Assembly: GCA_964460845.1 (NCBI GenBank)
Contig: CAYWRZ010000015.1
Coordinates: forward strand, 1 to 64,000
DNA length: 64,000 nucleotides
Reading direction: 5' to 3'
Origin: CAYWRZ01 sp964460845
GTDB taxonomy: Bacteria; Bacteroidota; Bacteroidia; Flavobacteriales_D; UBA2798
The notes under the pieces: model-generated
The model's database searches: none
What the model was told of the DNA's origin: nothing
Seen by the model: the letters and a program-made list of their open reading frames with translations, nothing else
Program-made: the position numbers and the translations under genes
Shown here: positions 62,862-64,000 of the stretch, piece after piece
How positions within the stretch are numbered: position 1 is the stretch's first letter
Layout: every line of letters starts with the position of its first letter

Positions 62862-64000
62862 GTTTGCTGATTTTGACTTTGGGCACTTTCATTTTTACAT
62901 CACTGGTACGAATCTCGAACATTTCGTCTTTCTGATCCATTTCCAGCATAAGATCTTCTTCAAACAGCAGACTCGCCATCGAGAAGAATTTTTCCTGATC
63001 GATTCCCTGAAAATCTTTCCGAATCACAGAATCGCACCATTCAAAGAAATTATCGACCGGAAGCTTCGCTTCGAGCTTGGTACGGTACAGTTCTTTATTA
63101 AATATCCATTTCTCCTGAAAGCTCATCTCTTCCGAAAGATAGACAGGCTCGTCGTCGAGGAATTGCTCTACGTATTCGCGGGCATTGAGGAAGAAATTGC
63201 GGGAATAAGCTCTTTCTAACGACGATTTAAATACTTTTGGAATACGCGCCTGATAAGGCTTACGGAGAAATTCTATCCATCCGGTAAGGATGATCGACTC
63301 GGTTTTGATGCGCTCGATAAGCGGCAACAGCTCGTTGGTCAATACTTTCGACTGGCGCAGCAGATCGTCGTTGGTCTGCACCAAAAAACCATACAGCTTC
63401 TCAAACTGATAACGTACAATTTCGTCGGAATAATCGAGCCTACGGATGTTGACATAATACGCCACCTCGTGCAACTGATTGGTCAGCGACTGAGGCTGAT
63501 TCACATCGAGAATGTTGTTGAGCGGAATGATGTAATGCTCGATCCAACCCGAGGCACGGTGCACTTTTTCGCGGTAATCGATCTTTTCGAGGTTCGATTT
63601 GAGCGCACGGGTTTCGGCCAACAGCTTAGCGGTATTCTTCTCGATCGACTCGACAAAATAACGTACTTCCGACAGCAGGTCTTCTATACGCTTTACCAAA
63701 ATTTCGCGATCGCCGTTGATGCCTTCCTTAATTTTGCGAAAGAGAGAAGAAATCGAAAAGCCGTATTTTTCTATCGTTTCGGGCAGTACGGGCTTAAACT
63801 CGTTTTGCACGAATTCGATCAGGCTAAAAAATACCGGGCGTATCTCAAAATCGTCGTTTATCGGGCGGAGAATCTTGTATTCCAGCAGCTTGTCAGAAAC
63901 ATCGTGCTCGTACTTGCCCACGATTTTGCGAAATGCGTTGCTGCGCAGGTATCCTTTTTCCATCTGCTCATCAAAGAGCTCGTGCACCAAATCGAAGTGG
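62848..64000 (-). CDS. Large helical protein, possible MukF-like kleisin (5' end outside the window)
   Basis: The frame stays open to the right edge, so the protein starts outside the window and is at least 384 residues. Visible parts: an N-terminal winged-helix-like region (SNAFRKIVGKYEHDVSDKLLEYKIL), a long coiled middle (about 100-260 of the visible part, with KSNLEKIDYREKVHRASG) and a C-terminal acidic stretch ending in VKMKVPKVKISKHGIS. That order (winged helix, helical bundle, tail) is that of the kleisin MukF/MksF. No transmembrane segment. It is followed by the MukE-like gene with a 14-nt overlap. Identity is inferred from architecture only. Confidence 0.5.
   Translation of the reverse strand, partial: HFDLVHELFDEQMEKGYLRSNAFRKIVGKYEHDVSDKLLEYKILRPINDDFEIRPVFFSLIEFVQNEFKPVLPETIEKYGFSISSLFRKIKEGINGDREILVKRIEDLLSEVRYFVESIEKNTAKLLAETRALKSNLEKIDYREKVHRASGWIEHYIIPLNNILDVNQPQSLTNQLHEVAYYVNIRRLDYSDEIVRYQFEKLYGFLVQTNDDLLRQSKVLTNELLPLIERIKTESIILTGWIEFLRKPYQARIPKVFKSSLERAYSRNFFLNAREYVEQFLDDEPVYLSEEMSFQEKWIFNKELYRTKLEAKLPVDNFFEWCDSVIRKDFQGIDQEKFFSMASLLFEEDLMLEMDQKDEMFEIRTSDVKMKVPKVKISKHGIS

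Noticed and set aside
62337..64000. A complete Wadjet (JetABCD) defence system
   Set aside because: Only two candidate subunits are visible. No SMC-like JetC or Toprim JetD follows; the strand ends in a terminator and lolA.

Overview
The window is chromosomal DNA from a member of the Bacteroidota. This rests on the partial 16S rRNA gene at the left edge, on repeated matches to the phylum's promoter (TTTG, about 19 bases, TAnnTTTG), and on families largely confined to the phylum: DUF4293, DUF5606, the Bat aerotolerance operon, a DnaE polymerase fused to a proofreading exonuclease, a type B L31 and a linked ftsK-lolA pair. The class cannot be settled from this sequence. Most of the window is ordinary, densely coding core genome.

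Layout. 1-1100: the 5' end of 16S rRNA on the minus strand, preceded by five tandem rRNA promoter cores. 1152-19727: housekeeping genes, namely an SDR oxidoreductase, dnaE, two ABC-F ATPases (YbiT-like and Uup-like), two small lipoprotein genes overlapping around an intrinsic terminator, an M3 peptidase, purL, a class III aminotransferase and an HTH-Fic protein. 19770-28000: a remnant of an AAA ATPase gene, then lon, a GlmU-like protein, rpmE2, a beta-helix lipoprotein, yebC, an EVE protein and a DUF2520 protein. 27957-36266: the complete MoxR/Bat operon on the minus strand. 36409-38501: a MazG-like pyrophosphohydrolase, a small zinc protein and bioA.

The accessory part is 38491-52270. It holds secreted proteins of unknown role, three paralogous WG-repeat proteins (about 15 repeats each) and, between the second and third of them, a three-gene operon on the opposite strand (44608-48115). 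That operon encodes a P-loop ATPase and two tyrosine recombinases, the first with a full active site and the second lacking three of the conserved catalytic residues. It looks like a mobile or DNA-rearranging module and is the best candidate here for an under-described system.

52519-61966 returns to core functions: rimK, argS, arginase divergent from arginine decarboxylase, a DUF4412 protein, ftsK and lolA. After lolA lies an array of 58-bp tandem repeats that can fold into hairpins, then a strong bidirectional terminator. The right edge holds two overlapping genes for helical, winged-helix-like proteins that may be kleisin/KITE partners of a condensin-like complex; the first runs off the window.
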